In this document: positions 20,135 to 30,586 of the stretch, in pieces
Numbering within the stretch: the first letter of the stretch is position 1
How the letters are laid out: the number at the start of each line of letters is the position of its first letter
Source of the DNA: Bullera alba
Taxonomy: Eukaryota; Basidiomycota; Tremellomycetes; Tremellales; Bulleraceae
Reading direction: 5' to 3'
Assembly (NCBI GenBank): GCA_001600095.1
Contig: BCIX01000005.1
Span: forward strand, 1,556,523 to 1,620,522
Length of the DNA: 64,000 nucleotides
Translations under genes and position numbers: made by a program
Notes under the pieces: model-generated
Seen by the model: only the letters and a program-made list of their open reading frames with translations
What the model was told of the DNA's origin: nothing
Database searches by the model: none

Positions 20135-21473
20135 CTACCCATGAGCAGCCTTTTCCGCGATCCTGTCCTCCTTCGTCTGACCATCTTCATCCTTCTTCTG
20201 TCCATCGGCAGAATGGTGCTTATCGCCTTTATGATCCCCTTTCAACTTTCCATCATCCCTCCGCTCGCCTTTCTCGCTCGTAGCTCCCGACTTCTTCTCA
20301 CCCTTCCCTCTCTTCTTCCTGACGTGCCCTTTCTCGGCGTCTCCCCCGTCCCCGCTCTGGGCATGATCTTCCTCTGTCTCGCCGGTGCGACTGCCGTCGC
20401 TGGAGTCGGACCTCGTTCCACAGGTTTTTTGCTGGATCTTGTCCTCGTCGTCGGCCGTCACGAGGTCTCTGTATCCTAGGGACATAATTAGTTTCTGCTA
20501 TATCGTATCCATGGGCACTGTTTTGAGAGGATGGGGAGGACTTTGGCATCGTCGGAACTTACCCTTGATACTGAGTAGGACTTCGGCATCCTGTGCACAG
20601 AGTCAATAATGGCTTGACTATCGTGGAACTCCCACTTTCACTCACATAATCCTTCGGGAGATCTTTAGTCTTGAATATAGAGAACACGCCCGTCGGTTCT
20701 GCGACGCATCTATCAGTCGAAGCTCCCCTCGGACCCAGACCGACGGCACTCACCCACGACGATACACTCCACCTCGCATACGTTGAATATACCCGCTGTC
20801 CTTAGAGCGCCGTAGATGTCCACTTGGCTAATGCGATGTTTGCTCATGATCCCTTCGAGAAGGTGTCCCCTAAATCCCACTACGAGCGGTGGTTTGACGA
20901 ACAGTCTTCCTGCGGACTAGATGGGGTGTCAGCTGATCCCCGGGGTCATTTGAAGATGGGACATGGATGGGAAACCTACTTTGGGGAGTTTACATCCTAT
21001 GAAAGACCTTAGAACCAGTCAGTCGCTTCCGAACGGGGTGGCATGGTTCCCACTCACGTTGTGTATTGCCATACCAGAAGGACAGTGAGGGCTAGTAGAC
21101 CCCTCACTAGCGACGTTCCATTTATTATACCCGCGAGTGTCTATGATCGTCAGCAAGGTCTTTTTCCGTGTCGCTGCCCAAGTCAATCTCTATCCGGGGG
21201 TATATTCCCAGGAGTCGAGTGCGGATGAATCCCCAAGAGCCCAAGTCGACTCACCGAGCCCAGAGCGATACTGACAATCTCGTCCCAAATGGTCAATGGC
21301 GCCACTGTCCTATTGCTCGACAATCTCAGCCATCCGAAGAGGAACACCATCGCTATGGAGCCTATAGCAAATGGGTGGAGGATGGATGCAGTTTGGAAAA
21401 AATCCTCCACTTGGAGCAGGTCGAGGCCAAAGTACGGCGTAGACGAGGTCGTCGTGCCTTCAGTCGACGCCAT
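20135..21473 (-). CDS. DUF421 (YetF/YcaP-type) integral membrane protein
   Basis: The spliced protein has the DUF421 layout known mainly from bacterial YetF-like proteins: two or three N-terminal membrane segments (HPFAIGSIAMVFLFGWLRL; the signature TIWDEIVSIALGS, then TLAGIINGTSLVRGLLALT and LLVWQYTT) and a small soluble domain (PPLVVGFRGHLLEGIMSKHR, ISQVDIYGALRTAGIFNVCE, a conserved VECIVVEPTGVFSI). The family function is not established. The ATG at 21471-21473 precedes MASTEGTTTSSTPYFGLDLL. Introns are seen after IALGS, after WQYTT, before VECIVVE/PTGVF, after LPKDY and after LLSIKG. The last ~110 aa are a highly charged Lys/Asp/Glu/His/Gly tail absent from bacterial members. Only a minority of fungi are known to carry DUF421, so ancient transfer is possible. 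Confidence 0.8.
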
Positions 21474-22586
21474 GGTGATGAAAGATATGGAGGGGGTATT
21501 TCCAGTCGAGCTCGGTCGTGGTAAGTATAAAGTGCTTTTGTAAAATGAGCATGAGGGGGTGCAGAGACTCAAGTCGGAAGCGAGAACTCCTGCTGGGCCG
21601 TCATCCCGACGAGACGTCTCAGTCTAGGTAGCTATAGCAGAAGATAGCATCCGGAAGTGAATCCGGTACAACGTTCGGCTCTCGTGAGTCTTCGATGTCG
21701 TTAGTCCGACGTCACTGGCCGGCGGCGGGTGTTATTCGCACCTGCTTGGCTAGACTCTACAGCTCAAGCATTGCTCGAGTCAGCTGTCTCCTGCAGCATG
21801 AGCGAGTATAGACCAGGCCAGGCACATCAGCGGACCGTGGACCGTCAAGCAACATGCATCGGTGCAGAAGCTCGCTCATCCACCCCATCTCAACTTCCGG
21901 CCTCCCTCACCACCTTTTTTGGTTCCGCGACTGACCCCCTCGTCCCCTCTTCTCGATCTCTGGCTCTCTGCCTCTCTCTCTATACACTGGCATCAATGAT
22001 GGCATGTTGAGAACACGCGATACCCTGCGATACCCTTACACCCTGGACGCTGCTGCTCACTGGACCCTGCGATTCCTGCGCAACTCTACGGCGACTTGTA
22101 TCGACTGATCGACTGATCCAGGATGAAACGCATGAGCGTGTTTGTCTACACTCAACATCCCCGTGTGTCGAGTGACTAGTGATGGACAACACAACCAGTG
22201 TGGCCTCGAGGCAGCATAGGTCTTCAGGCTAAGCTAGGCTGCGAGCTGATGCGCATTCATGCATCATTGTACGAGCAGAGTCCAGGCTGACACTCTTAGA
22301 CACAAGGCAGACAGACACCGACACCGACACTTGTTCTGCACACAGCACAATATCGTATTTCTCACCAACGCGTCCACTACTCCAACTCTTCCTTCCGTGA
22401 AGCTCCGGATACAGAACAACAGAACACAGCACACCGCTATCGTCCTCATTCCACACCCTCCTCATTACCATCCACGCACTGAAACTCGTCGTTGTCACCG
22501 AGACACCCGGGTGTTTGGTCTGAATCGCAATCGACCAGGTGTCGCATAAATCCCAAGGCCGAACACGTCAACTGGCTCTTTTTCTC
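21474..22586. other. Intergenic, divergent promoter region
   Basis: Lies between the DUF421 gene (-) and the disordered-protein gene (+). It is CT/CA-rich towards the right, as expected for a 5' leader. No gene seen. Confidence 0.5.
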
Positions 22587-25500
22587 ATGTTCGGCGCAAA
22601 GTTGTCGTGGTCAAGGGTGACCTGGAGTGAATCTCCTCCCTCTGCTTCGCCAATATCACAAAGTACTCCAACTTCACCCCACACACGTAGTAGCTCGACC
22701 AAACCAGCTTTGGTGGTGAAGAAGTTCTATCAACAGTACGCCAAGTCATCACCTAGTCTCGTCGACACATCACCCAAGGTAAGTACAAGGCGCAGTCTCC
22801 TTGATGAGTGAACAGCTGACAAATCCCTCTCTAGAATCAAGCGAATCGACGACGCAAGATGGGTCAGAATCAGACAAAGTCCGCCGACATGGATGTCAGC
22901 TATTCCACCGGACCGGACCCGACGTTATTCCACGACCGACCCCCTCACTCGGCTCCCATCCTACCCAACACCCCGATGAGACCATTGGATCCACCTCATT
23001 CAGCGCCACTGGTCCCGACGCTCACGGACCAGTCCCTCTCGAGGATCGAATACACTCCAGGGCCATACTCTGCCGTTCCCAAACCTCAACAGTGGAACCA
23101 GCCGACTAGACCAGTCCCGGCTCACAGGTCGTTCTCTGTCAAACCGAAGAATCTGGCGAAGAAGCTGTCTCAGAGGAGGGAGGTGAAATCGGCTTCCCCG
23201 CCTCCAGCTCTGGACAATCAGATGCCCCCGACAACGGCAAAGGCGTGCAAGACTTTGGGCGAGGACATCAGATTCTTCGACAGTGGAGTCCGGAATGTCG
23301 ATATCAGGTCCACCCCATCGGCATCGCCTTGGAATCCAGCGCAGATGCCTATATCCACGTCGGCGACTATGAAAGCGGCCACTTTCTCCGCCGCTACCCA
23401 AAAGAGGCGATTATCTCTCTCCGAACGATCCACAGATCTTCCGTTCCACCCTCAGCAAGGCCTACAACCCTCTCAATACCCCTACAGCAAACCTACACAC
23501 CATCGGCGCACCTCGAGCAATTCCGTCAAATCAGCTAGGGGATCGGTCAAGTCGGCCAAGAGGGCGGAAAGGGAGTGGAGGGCCAAAGTAGCCGGTCTGG
23601 CAAACGCCCGTGAATCAGCTAGGAGCAGCTACGTCGAGGTCAGAGGGCCACCACCTCCGAAACGATCTATGAGCGGGACTTTGAACCTCCACGCCACCGG
23701 TAATCTCAGTGCTCAAGTCTCAGCAATTCCCAATCCTGCGAGCAGTGCCAATCCTCCATACATTGACATCACACCCGATCGACGTCGTGGTGATACCCCC
23801 GAGTCGGAGAGTCTAGTCACTCCACCTTCATCAAACGTCGCAGTTGCGCTGGATGGACCGCATGCGGCGTACAACACACCGGTTGGCGCAAAGTCGATAG
23901 TATCGAACCGGAGTTTCGAAACACTCGGTCATTACCCCAATCCGGCTTACTCGTCAGTCACCCCATCGAACGCTTTGCCCATCACCTTGTCGCCCAGCGA
24001 GACGCCGTACACTTCCACTCCAGCATCAGCTCGGACAGGCGTTCTTGGACCCAGTAAGCCACCTACAAGGAGTCGAAGTCGTCGACTCAGTACTGGATCT
24101 CAAAGAGAACGTCTCCCGGTATCAGGAGCACCGAGTGTCTCTTCATTCTACTTCAATCCCCAGAGAGCTTCCACTCGACCTTCCTCCCTCGCTGTCAGTC
24201 ACCTGTTGGCCACCATCCCCTCAGGGGACGCTTCGTCTCTCGCAGCGAACAACGCTCCGGCCGACTCTGCTCAAGTCCCAGGTGATACCCCCGGAACAGG
24301 CTTACTCGTGAACAAGCCGCCTCCACCAAGACTCACATCTGCGGGAGGATCGCAAGCACCACACAGAGCCTCTTTACCCCCCTTTCAGAGCTTTCAGTCG
24401 CCAACAACATCGTCGGACCCATTGATAATTGGAAGGGAGAAGCAGATTGATTTGAAGCTGGCGCCGAGGGGAGGATCAAGAGAACGTCGGATTGCTTCTG
24501 AACCCAATATCCAAATCGATCCGCCATCAGCTCGAACGGATCACGTCAAACGAAGCTCGCTCGACTCGCATGCACCTCGTCACGACACTCCGAAGGATAT
24601 CGCCTCTGTGGCCAAGGCTGCCGTACCCGCCAACTCGGCTCTGCAGCCAGTGAAGAACAGCCAAAAGCCCTCTCTCCCGCCTACGGCTCAGGCCGACGGA
24701 TCAGTACACCACGCTCGACCTGCCCACCCGGCCATCCTCTCCATTGGCGTCGCCACGCCGCAAAGGACAAGCAAGATTCACCTCCGAGCTCCAGCTACGC
24801 CGTTGAGTCCAACTACGAACTTCCTCCTAACGGCACCGATTGAATCGCTGGATTGGACCCAACACCTCGATTCGGCTCGCTCACCAAAGCGAGACCACCA
24901 CCCGTTCTCCTCTGGAGAACAGCCAGACTTCGACGTTGGTGGTCTTGTACCTCAAGGTAAAGTCGATGAGTGGGGCAGGGGATACGACCATGGCGACTAC
25001 GACGACTATGATAGAGGGAACCCCTCTTACCATCAAATACCCTCGACGCCACACGGTCTGAAGGACAATCGACCCATCACCCACTCGGCCAAACAGTTCG
25101 TGTACGCCGATACCGAGGATAGAGATCGATCATTCACATTCCCCTCTCCGCCTCAGATGGGACTGCGAACCGATGTCCTAAGGGCCCAAGTCAACAGAAC
25201 GACTTATGACCCTTTCTCCCACCCCTCCTCCAACGCCAGCACCACTACAACTCCCCCTCCACTCACCTCGACCTCCAACTCCCACGGCAATGTCCTGCAC
25301 AAACCCCGAGCTGCAAAGGTCAACGAGAGGGAGAGGGAGAGGGAGAGGGAGAGACGGCCTTCTGTGCTACAAGTACGGAAAACCCAGCCCAAGGCCAGTA
25401 TCATAGGTACGGGAGCTCAAGCAGCAGGTAGAGAGCGGGAGAGGGAGTTTGAGAAGTACCAAAGGATGGGAATCGACTTGACGCCGGGAATGCAGGATGG

Positions 25501-25620
25501 CAATCGACCCGCAAAGAGTGGTCTCCCAGCATCGGTGAGTGCAATGAGACTGTGTATAGATACGTACTGACTTTGATGTAGGACCTGGAGAAGTGGTTGA
25601 AACAGACTTCATTGGCGTAG
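22587..25620 (+). CDS. Long, mostly disordered Ser/Pro-rich protein, function unknown
   Basis: I do not recognise this ~975-aa protein. The chosen ATG (22587-22589, MFGAKLSWSRVTW) leads through KFYQQYAKSSPSLVDTSPK, an intron (about 22782-22835) and NQANRRRKMGQNQTKSADMD in one continuous frame; a start at 22859 (MGQNQTKS) is also possible. Nearly all of it is low-complexity Ser/Pro/Thr/Arg, with basic clusters (RGSVKSAKRAEREWRAKVA, KPKNLAKKLSQRREVKSA) and an Arg-Glu dipeptide tract near 25325-25360. The end is short and ordered: after a final intron (25537-25582) it reads DLEKWLKQTSLA. Such composition suits a cytoskeletal or cortical scaffold, but that is a guess. Confidence 0.7.
25325..25357. 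repeat. GAGAGG-type purine repeat encoding an Arg-Glu tract
   Basis: A run of GAGAGG/GAGGGA hexamers gives alternating Glu-Arg codons within the disordered protein. A slippage-prone tract. Confidence 0.8.
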
Positions 25621-26048
25621 TCGAATCGCAACTGAGCTCGGGCAGCACAACTATAATAGAGTGAGTGAGCGATGTCGAGGGATATGTGCGGGAGGAAGGG
25701 GTGGTCTTATGGGGTGGTGTTGAATTACGCTGACATCGAGCCAGGACTTATACCCGGCCCAAACCATACCCCTCTTCAGAACGCTGCTCGGCAACTGCTC
25801 GGATAGATCGTTGTAACATGGACCAACCTACACCTCGACCAAATAGGTCGCTTGGCATCCCTTATTTTGATATCAGCTGCTTGTATATCCCTTCGTCTTT
25901 GCTCTACCTCTTGTCCTGCCAGGACAGTATATGCATGCTGCCCATCGATATAATAGCTCTTACGGGCACTGACAGCCCAATTCCCAACTCGCAAGTCACG
26001 TTCTGCATTCACAACCGCCACATTCACACACATCCTGTCTGTAACGGG
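25621..26048. other. Intergenic, convergent
   Basis: 3' flanks of the disordered-protein gene (+) and the 26.0-28.0 kb gene (-); nothing else seen. Confidence 0.5.
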
Positions 26049-28014
26049 CTACCCGGACTGCACAGATTGGACAGCTTCTGTACCCTGACCGTCATCCGCA
26101 CTGCTCGCTTGGGTCACAGCAGAGGGCGCCGGTTTCTTCACCACCTCAGCCCATGACAGAGTACTCGCCGCCTTCTCCTCGGCCTCCCTCTTTTCCTGCT
26201 CTACTCTCGCCGCTAGGTCACCAGCTGTGAATTGCGTTCTCTTGGGCTTTCGAGTGTTACGGGAGGCATTGCTCCCTGGCTTGTTGAACTCCTTGCTTTT
26301 GTGGGTGAGCTGTGATGTTGTACGGGTACCTGTTCCTTCATCAGTGTTGGTTTTGCTCGAGTTCGTGTAGCCGCCAATCTGACCGTGATTGACTTCAACC
26401 AAGCGATCCTCGACAGGCAGTGATTTGCGGTATTCGCTGTGTGAGTTGAACGAGTACTCGGGATCGAGGTGGGACACATCAGGTCGCACTGGAGCTTCGG
26501 GCAATTCCAACCTTGTGTCCAATTCCTGTAGGGTGATAGTGTCCTTTTTGTACGCCTCGAGCGCATCTTGAGCCGCCTCGACGTATTCCTCGAACCACGC
26601 AGCGTCCAGTTGCCCGGATACGCTTAATGCATGGAGCTACTCCGCCCCCTTTGGCTTCTCAGATCGATCGAAATCCGCTTTGGACACGTCCATCAGTTGA
26701 TGGCTTTCACGTGATGTGATGTCAACGTTGTTCTTGAATCGCGTCCAAGCGTCGTCAATCATTTCCATCTGGATACCCAGCTTATTAGCCGTGTTCGAGT
26801 AAAGGGAGAGATCGACCTTGGATAGCGCTTTGAACGCCGTGGTTGCATCTTTGCGGAATAGGGCCTGCTGCCTGGCTTCTTCCATCAACACATGGCCTTT
26901 GGCGCCGTCGAGGGTTGGCTCCCAGGTTGACTTGTAGCCGTTGGCATGAGTAGACAACTTGTTCATTCCCTTGTCGGAGAACAACTCGCCGTATGTTGAA
27001 TACCCGTCTTTCCATAGCGGGATGATCGTCTTGAGGATGGGGTCTATGGAATGTCAGCGATAGGCATGTTTTGTTTTGGTCCCTGAGCTCACCTTGTTCC
27101 TCCACGACTTTGTCGTGACGGTCTCGAGCGTACCGCTTCAAAGCGTCACCGTAGACCTTGGCGTCGGAGAGGGTGCAATTTGTCGCGCGGTCGGTATACG
27201 TCTTCCCATCCACGGAGATCAATTTGTGGAACAGATCGTCCCCTTCGACCTGAATGGGGAGCTGGGTCAAGGATGCTTTGCAGGACTCTCCCACGTTGGA
27301 CGCAGGCACAAACGTCTGGTTGACGATATCGTCGATCACGTTGGAGAGAGCCTCCAGCTTTTGCAGCGCCTTCCCCGCGAAACCTTTGGCTGTCTTCCCC
27401 TGCTTCACTTTGAATCTGGACTTTAGTTGAGTCTCGACACTTTTGATGAAGCTTGGAAGAGAGCTCCTGAGGCAGGAGTGTAGCAGAGCTTCGCTATACA
27501 TCCTCTGTATACCCTGTCGGTGAGCCAGCTGAGCTAGATTGGTCTCTCCGACCGTATCATACGATGGTACATCGGTGAATTGCGTGATTATAGCCTGGAG
27601 GTGATCTTGAAAGTTGGTCTGTCGATCATCCTCGGGTATGCTGGTGTGCATTCTCATCCACCCCTTGCCTTTCTTGTCGAACACGTCGTGGAGGGTGCCT
27701 ATCTGCTTGACCGCACCCGCAAGCCCATCCTCGCTAGCACTGGAGATAGAGCGCAGCGAAAGTAGAGGTGTGCTGGGCATTCGACCAATAGCTTCGATGA
27801 GCATGCTCGCGTCTTTGACAGTGAGATCGTCGAAGTCGTTGGCATCGATACCAGATATCTCCCCGGCGTTCAAGGCAGCTTGCAGTTGACCTGAGATCTT
27901 GTCGACCTCATCGTGGACTTGCTGAGCATATACCGACGCGTAATCCAAAGAACTGATGGACAATCTGTTGAGGTCCTCGGGCAGGTTTCCATAGATGGTC
28001 TTGACAACAGACAT
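26049..28014 (-). CDS. Unrecognised helical protein; frame interrupted by TAG at 26637
   Basis: No family recognised. The ATG at 28012-28014 starts MSVVKTIYGNLPEDLNRLSI; the protein is largely alpha-helical with soluble-protein composition (QLAHRQGIQRMYSEALLHSC; TCRESC-type cysteines are few). One standard intron (49 nt, GTGAGC...CATAG) joins KVVEEQ to DPILKTIIPLWKDG. The first stop is TAG at 26637-26639, giving 442 aa. The same frame then stays open for 196 codons to 26049, clearly coding in character (AAWFEEYVEAAQDALEAYKK, then a basic Ser/Thr-rich tail with AGDLAARVEQEKREAEEKA and SWAEVVKKPAPS). A 51-nt stretch at 26637-26687 has GT...AG ends, is in phase, and would remove the stop, giving 621 aa. 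A TATA box lies at 28101-28110. Confidence 0.65.
26637..26687 (-). other. Candidate 51-nt in-phase intron containing the TAG
   Basis: On the gene strand it starts GTGTCC after ATGGAC and ends GAGTAG before CTCCATGCA. Its length is a multiple of three and it lies between codons, so splicing joins QLMD to LHALSVSG without a frame change. A CTGAG branch-like motif lies inside. The donor is weaker than others in the window. Confidence 0.45.
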
Positions 28015-28100
28015 GATGAAAGTGGAGTGTTGATGTTGCGAGTTGTGGGTAGAGTGTAGTTCGAACAAGAGTGGGCGCTAGTGGGCTTTGTGCTGGCATG

Positions 28101-28110
28101 CTTTATATCA
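28101..28110 (-). promoter_or_regulatory. TATA box of the 26.0-28.0 kb gene
   Basis: Minus-strand TGATATAAAG, 87 nt before the ATG. Confidence 0.5.
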
Positions 28111-29659
28111 GCATCGCCGTCACCCAAGATCCGAGGCAGACGTTGGTCGCTCTTTTGAGCCAAGCTTACAGCAGCTGTTTCGACTTTCACTCGAAACGCT
28201 TCTCGACCTCTCCTAGCTCTCCTAGCTCTGCTCTCGGTAATCTGAGAAAAACGTCATCCAGAATGTAGATTGTATCAAGGCCGTTGCACCGTGTGAGAAG
28301 CTTACAGAAAACCACCTCGGACGGTTTCAAGGCGCAACCCCCTAGGGATGCCCTCACAAAGGATGGGCAGTCAGCTGTCAGACGTTACGCGGGTCTCTCA
28401 AAGCCTCAGGGAGTGATAGACCTCCACGTCTCTCGGGAACGTTTGACCGTAGTGATTTTGGTCTGGATGCTTGACACACTAGTCCTGCGATAGATTTGGA
28501 GTTTGTAGAGCTGTTTGGAGCAGTACCCGTAGTGTTGTTGATGGATGTTGGACGTCTAGGACTTATGGAGACGATGCAACGAGGTGCCAGTGGTGAGTGC
28601 TCCGAAAGCTACCGGAAGTCCGGGATGACTTTGAACCTTACTCTACGCGTGCCGATCTAATTGAAGCTTGCTGCTCGTCTCCCTTGCTTACTGCTCGTCC
28701 GGCAGACCTGTGAGGACCTGTGCACTACCTGTGCCACCCTCCTGTGCTACCCTATGCCGCAGGATAGCGCAGGATATACGAAGTTGGAAGAGGGGGAGCG
28801 ACGGAGAGCGAGGAGTCGGTATCAGGAGAGGCAGGGAGAGACTCTAGGCCCTTATGACATTTACGTCAGGCGAGCGTAAGAGATGCAAGGTGCCGAAGAC
28901 CTCAGAGGCAGGCAGAGTATGAGGCCGTCGGCAGCAGCACAGAGCAGCACCGATGAGTATGACTCTGTATGTCTGGGGCAGCGGGAGAGGGAGACTGTGA
29001 AGCATGTGAAGCTCGTAATGACAAGCTAGAGCTAGCTGATAGAGGCATCCTGCCCCGGATCACCCGATGCCGTGTTGCAGCAACTTGCCGCGGTGGACCG
29101 CGGTATCATGCTCGTGGAAGCTCGTCGCATCCATCCCGTCCGTCCCTGGCAGTCGAGCATTGTTGATCGTCGTATCAGGCAGATAGTCAGATGTCGAGGT
29201 CTTGTTGAACGTTGTTGCTTTGTATCAATAAGAGAACCTCAGTAGCACAATCACCACCACCACCGTCAACGCCGACACCAACGCCGTCGCCGTCATCGCC
29301 CCATTTTGGCCCCAGATTCTATAAGCAGAAAAAAAACAAAGCTCGTCAGATCTGATCAGAGCTCGTCCATCGCTATTCTACACCACCGACATCGACATCC
29401 AACTCAGTCACGACCTCGCGACATGAGCTGTGACGAAATACTACGCCAGTAATCACCTCGAGAGGTGCTTTGAGCCAGTAGAAGGAGAAAAGGGATAAAA
29501 GCAGTCGCAGTCGACAAGGCATTTGCTGGTGAGTGATTTTCATCGATACCCGATCTCTTCTCCATCTTGTTCAAGACGATCTTGATTGTCGATCCTCTTT
29601 CCCGCTTGCAGAACCGAGAAGCGCGCTCGCTTGGGAAGGGAGCAGTGGGCTGCATAAGT

Positions 29660-29690
29660 ATACCACCTTTGAGACCAAGGCGGTATAAAA
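29660..29690 (+). promoter_or_regulatory. TATA box overlapped by an inverted repeat
   Basis: TATAAAA lies at 29684-29690. ATACCACCTT (29660-29669) and AAGGCGGTAT (29677-29686) form an inverted repeat with 9 of 10 bases paired and a 7-nt spacer, running into the TATA box. It is the best candidate promoter for the Bni4-like gene. Confidence 0.5.
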
Positions 29691-30586
29691 GCGCCGAGGA
29701 CGGCTGCTACTCCTGTCAGTGTTCACTCGGTCCCCTTTATTGCGGGGGATTGCGAGGTCACTGCTTTGCATCCTACCCTATCATCCCTCCATCCATCCTC
29801 TTGACATCAAACCAACCACTACCTGCATCATCTACATCGAGCCATTGCACCACAGAACACACCCCTACCCCTACCCGCTTGACACTTTTCCATCCCGCGG
29901 GCGCAGTGATCACATTCCGGATCACCGAGACCTACAGCGATTGATTCGCTTCACCAGTTCATCCTTTCATCCATCCCCATCGTCCAACTTCCCACCCATA
30001 CACAGCGGACACACTCACACACTACTTCGCTCTTCTGGCTATTATACACGTCCTCTTTCATCTCTTCACCCTGGCTCGGCAGCTCACCTGATTTGTACCG
30101 TGCTCGTAGACTTCCGCACCACCATCAACCGGTCAACAGTCAACAAAGGAGGTGAGAATCAGGAAACTAGCATCAGGCGACCATCGGTCATAGCGAGCTT
30201 CCATTGTGAGTTGTCCATGCAACTGTCAGCTCCACAACTCCATCCCATCTCTCACATCCACGTCCCAACGCGCTAGATCACCTGCAAATACCCTCCAACA
30301 CCAAATATCAACCCTGCCAACCCCTCGTCCCTGCCCCGGCAGCCCATGAAAGACCACTTCGAACAGACTATTACACCCTCACACACCTCCTCCTCGACCC
30401 TGACTCTTTGTTTGGTGTTTGCTCCGACTGGAGCTAATCCCGCAGTGAGCTCGAAAGCGTAGTAGTCGGAAAGTTGTCGACAACATTCGCCACAGTACAG
30501 GTCGATAGCTAGCAGTTAAGTACTCGTGAGCATCCTCTTCAAGCATTGTTCTCCATCGACAACGCTGATATCCACTCTTAGACACC

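Larger units (their letters stand above)
28015..30586. other. Large divergent intergenic region (2.6 kb)
   Basis: Separates the 26.0-28.0 kb gene (-) from the Bni4-like gene (+). The left edge holds a TATA box (minus strand TGATATAAAG, 28101-28110). The region from about 29,230 is C/T- and CA-rich, typical of a long 5' leader; a TATA box at 29684-29690 suggests transcription starts about 870 nt before the Bni4-like ATG. Open frames here mostly start with GTG or TTG and are not supported. Confidence 0.55.

Noticed and set aside
29719..30276. 185-codon frame in the Bni4-like leader
   Set aside because: It starts with GTG, is C/T-rich leader sequence, and has no domain.
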